Positions 60,703 through 64,000 of a DNA stretch of 64,000 nucleotides are shown here, piece by piece. Where the stretch lies: positions 188,986 through 252,985 of the forward strand of contig NW_019775347.1 of NCBI RefSeq assembly GCF_001039355.2. Reading direction: 5' to 3'. The notes under the pieces were generated by a model, which ran no database searches, was not told where the DNA came from, and saw only the letters and a program-made list of their open reading frames with translations. Numbering within the stretch: position 1 is the stretch's first letter; every line of letters begins with the position of its first letter. Source of the DNA: Lingula anatina (taxonomy: Eukaryota; Brachiopoda; Lingulata; Lingulida; Lingulidae). The position numbers and the translations under genes were made by a program.

Positions 60703-63700
60703 CTGAATTGAACAAAATGATAAAAATAACTTTGAGTATTATAAAAGATAAAAGCTCACATTTATATTTGCAATAAGTTGGCTTAATCTGCCCATATCTG
60801 CAACACTGAAAAAAAAGGCAAGGGCTTTTAAATAGGTAGCTAGATAATTTCTAAGAATGTGTTACAATTGTTCCCAACCATTCAAAGGAACTACCAACAT
60901 TGCAGTACTGTTGCTAGTACCTAAATCTGTGTCACATCTAACACAACAGAGGATACCCACTAGACTTTTGCCGCACAACTCGACAGAGCCACACAAATTG
61001 AATAAAAAACAACAACCCCAATGAACACGGTGGTCATTTGTACAACAACATTCCAACCACCTTAATGGAGGTGACAGCACAAATATAATTAACACTCCCT
61101 TGGGATAGAGAAGAGTACAGATTCTTGAATTATCTGCACCTTTGATTGTTCAGAGTAAACATTGACCATGTTTGGGGCCCAGTCATTCCAACAGACAGCC
61201 AGGGACAGACAGTAGTTAATTCCTTCCATAATTGTATCAGTTTATTGATCTGCAATCCTCCTTTAGCATTTCCCACCGTGGGGGTGGTGGGAAACAAGAT
61301 TGAAATGCAAATGTCTTGACCTCACTCAGGGCACCTCCAGGAAGAATATCAACCACACACGAGGTGATCTAGGGGCTTTTCCTTTAAAATATAATGTCAG
61401 GTTTGTAGTCAGAGTGTTTTGTTTTAATTTCAATACTGGACTATTGAGTAGACTGTTGAGTAGATTGTCAGTGTACTATTGATAATTTTTGTCTGGACAG
61501 AAATTACATAATATGCCATTGGGCATAACATAAAGATGACTCAGGCCCCCTGCTCCCCTCCCCTCCCAGACAATATAACTGTTGAAATCAATAACATTAA
61601 AATCTTGGCAAATCATCCTGACAATAGCCATCAAATTTACGGGCTAGCAATTTAACCAGGGAGGAATTTTCATTGCACCAATTACACATCAAATTGTGTT
61701 GACCGGTGCAATTAAAGAATCAATTGTGAACTTGATTTTATCACAGGTGTCCAGCAGTTTCTGCTGAGGTCAGGGAGGTCAGACAGGCTGCCACAGATGT
61801 GGTCTTCAATGTTCTTTATACAGGATGATAAACTTTTTGAATGATGCAAGAAGGTGAGAGAATGTTTGCACTATAAGGTCATTTTCACCATTTTATCTCT
61901 ACTTTTTCAATATAAGGTAATTTTCCCTTTTTTATCTTTTCATTTTTTTCATCTACAGGGTATATCTTTATTTCTGTTTTTTTTATTTGGAACACACATA
62001 TGTTAATGAATTGCAAGCAATTCTTTAATAAATGGTCAATAAAATGAAGTCCATTTGAAAACTACAAATGAATAAGATATCAAACATAGGATAATGGAGG
62101 ATGGTAATTACATATACCTGAATACGCAAGATGGGGGTGGGGGTGGGGTGCAATACCACTTTAAAACCATGTGGGTAAAAAGTATCCTATAAAGACCAAC
62201 AATATGGAAAAATAACTACAATTTCTATACCATTACATCCAAATCCTGAGAAATGAAGATTGGTCTCAACACAGTATCCAATACAGAATGCCCAACATGG
62301 CAGTTCGTTAAAGCAAAATTGAGCAATTACTTGGACAGAAACCTCGCTGAAAATTTCATTGTCGCGTCTAATGAAATTGAAACAAGATATCCTCGGTACC
62401 CTATAATAAACTGAATCTCATCAATACCTCAGCTTGAGTAACATGGCGGCCTCAGAGGATTTTTCAGATTTTTTTTTATTCCCGATCATATTTTCTACTC
62501 TACTGCCCTTGACATCTCCATCAACCAATTCCCATCACGTCCCATTTCATCTGGCTTTAATTGTCCTTCTCTCTTTCAACAGCACTGGGCTGAGAGAGGT
62601 TGGGTTTGGAAAGAGAAACCTGTTGATAATACAAGGGGGGATTGCCCTCTGGTCTTGATATTTGACCAGGTAACCTTTAGACACCTCAATATACCCTGAG
62701 CACTGGAGTGTGGAAGATGGCTGCTCGCCTGTAAATATCATTTGTATCAGTTACAGGCTTTCTTAACAAACCAAGAAGTTGATTGAGAATTTCTTTTTTT
62801 TTTTTGGCACATTTTCATGGATGCTAGTTTTTTATTTGATTTTGAATTCAATTCCTGCATGTGTTGTATCCAATATTGTACCAAGTTGACATGTTTTACA
62901 TGAAGCTGATCACTTGTTGAAATTACACAATCTTATATACCAGATAAATACTTGATTCTTATAAAATAACATGACATTATGTTGATAAACCATAAAAGGT
63001 GGAAAGCAAGTTCCCTTTATGTACTGGTAAAAATGTAACACATATATGAAAAAATGTATATTCCTAGGCATTTAACTTATCTGAGGAAATTACCATCTAT
63101 TTACAGGGTCAAAGAGATAATAAATAGGATTAATAAGCAGGGCAACAATTAATTGTATATATAGCTGACCCAGGAATGTTTCAATACTGTACATCATACT
63201 ATTTATAAAGAGAAACAGATCATTAAAACTTAAAATCAAAGAAAAAAATGCAGTACAACCAAACTGCAAACATAAGAAGCCAGACTTCGAGGCTTTTCTT
63301 TTAAAAGTAATCATCCTGCACAGTGTATTATTGCAAAAAAAGTTACACAAATGAAACAAAAACTGAGGGCGTATGATACACTTGGGTTTCTTGCATTTGT
63401 TACTCAAAAGATAAGTTCTATAAATCAGTCTTGACATCAAACAGTATTGGAAATTGGAAAATTCTGTAGGAAATGAAGTGAGATCGTACATAGCAATGGT
63501 CCAATTGTGGGACTCCCATATCATGTACATGTACACAGTTTTCATGATGTCCGTGGCAGGCCCAGTTCTACACAGGGTGGAGCTCTGGATCCAAATGGCC
63601 ACCTAATGCCTATATGTAGGCCTGGGTAAAGACTGAGACTGAGGCAGCGTGTTACGTTAGGTCTCTGCCAATACAAAACTTTCTCCATATTATTTCTGAA

Positions 63701-64000
63701 GGGAGGAGCTGAAGTCCAAGAAATCATAAATCACTTCAACCCTTGCTTTCCAATTTGGAGAAAAGCTTAGAACTTGCCAAACAACTAATTATCAGTATTA
63801 CAACATTAATGGCATCAGACAAACTTTGCTACAGAAACTTGTAGAGCACGTTTTTCATCAAAGTACATGGAAATCTGCAATAAAAAACAACAATCATCAA
63901 TTAATTCAGCATGAAGTATACAAGAACTCTCCCCAGGGTTTAGGGGAAGGCGTAATTTTTCATGGAAAATTGCAGAAAAACGCATGCAGAAACCTAAGCA
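60703..64000 (-). other. INPP5F intron (5' continuation)
   Basis: Upstream of the first visible exon no Sac-domain coding sequence was recognised up to the window edge, so this is read as one long intron. A 170-codon minus-strand frame at 63602-63090 has no match to the missing N-terminus. Segments near 61600-61850 and 62290-62660 are less AT-biased and may be regulatory. Confidence 0.55.

Noticed and set aside
63090-63602. 170-codon minus-strand open frame upstream of INPP5F
   Set aside because: Phe/Leu/Ile-rich as expected of translated AT-rich DNA, no Sac-domain motifs, no splice sites in phase with the next exon.
1-64000. CRISPR arrays, operons, phage or integron features
   Set aside because: None seen; the window is eukaryotic and its short repeats are microsatellites or transposon ends.

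Overview
The window is animal (metazoan) genomic DNA. Genes are split by GT-AG introns, the sequence is AT-rich, and microsatellites, small inverted-repeat elements and Tc1-type transposon relics are scattered throughout. A secreted tyrosinase with a cysteine-rich C-terminal tail points to a marine invertebrate. A lophotrochozoan such as a brachiopod or mollusc is my best guess; a hemichordate or similar deuterostome remains possible. No prokaryotic operon, CRISPR array, rRNA or convincing tRNA is present.

Layout, left to right. (1) 650-889 is a small inverted-repeat element. (2) 1081-2460, minus strand, holds four exons, one of them only 8 nt long, that join in phase into a glycosylated Ser/Thr-rich stalk, a Ly6/uPAR three-finger domain and a GPI-type tail; the first exon was not found. 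(3) 2765-7972 is repeat-rich and contains a complete-length Tc1/mariner element (6316-7972) with perfect 28-bp ends around a dead transposase. (4) 9880-12316, plus strand, is an intact two-exon secreted tyrosinase of 462 residues; its promoter side and its intron carry two copies of the same ~200-bp repeat. (5) 13019-13136, minus strand, is a lone copy of the tyrosinase cysteine-rich tail in inverted orientation. (6) 15727-17304, minus strand, holds three small exons that join into an 88-residue single-pass membrane protein, preceded by an upstream ORF whose stop overlaps the main start. (7) About 18-54 kb is gene-poor: MITE-like elements, microsatellites, a few exon-like stretches I could not place, and some denser possible regulatory DNA at 48-50 kb. 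(8) 54405-60702, minus strand, holds the 12 last coding exons of INPP5F/SAC2, a phosphoinositide phosphatase; its 5' exons lie beyond the right edge and 60703-64000 is read as intron.

The genes do not form one pathway. The tyrosinase is a secreted copper oxidase of the kind used in pigment, cuticle or shell-matrix cross-linking, the Ly6-type protein is probably a cell-surface protein, and INPP5F acts on endosomal phosphoinositides. The most interesting local structure is around the tyrosinase: its tail has a knottin-like cysteine spacing, a second copy of that tail lies inverted 0.7 kb downstream, and direct repeats bracket exon 1. All calls come from reading the sequence; no database search or transcript data were available.
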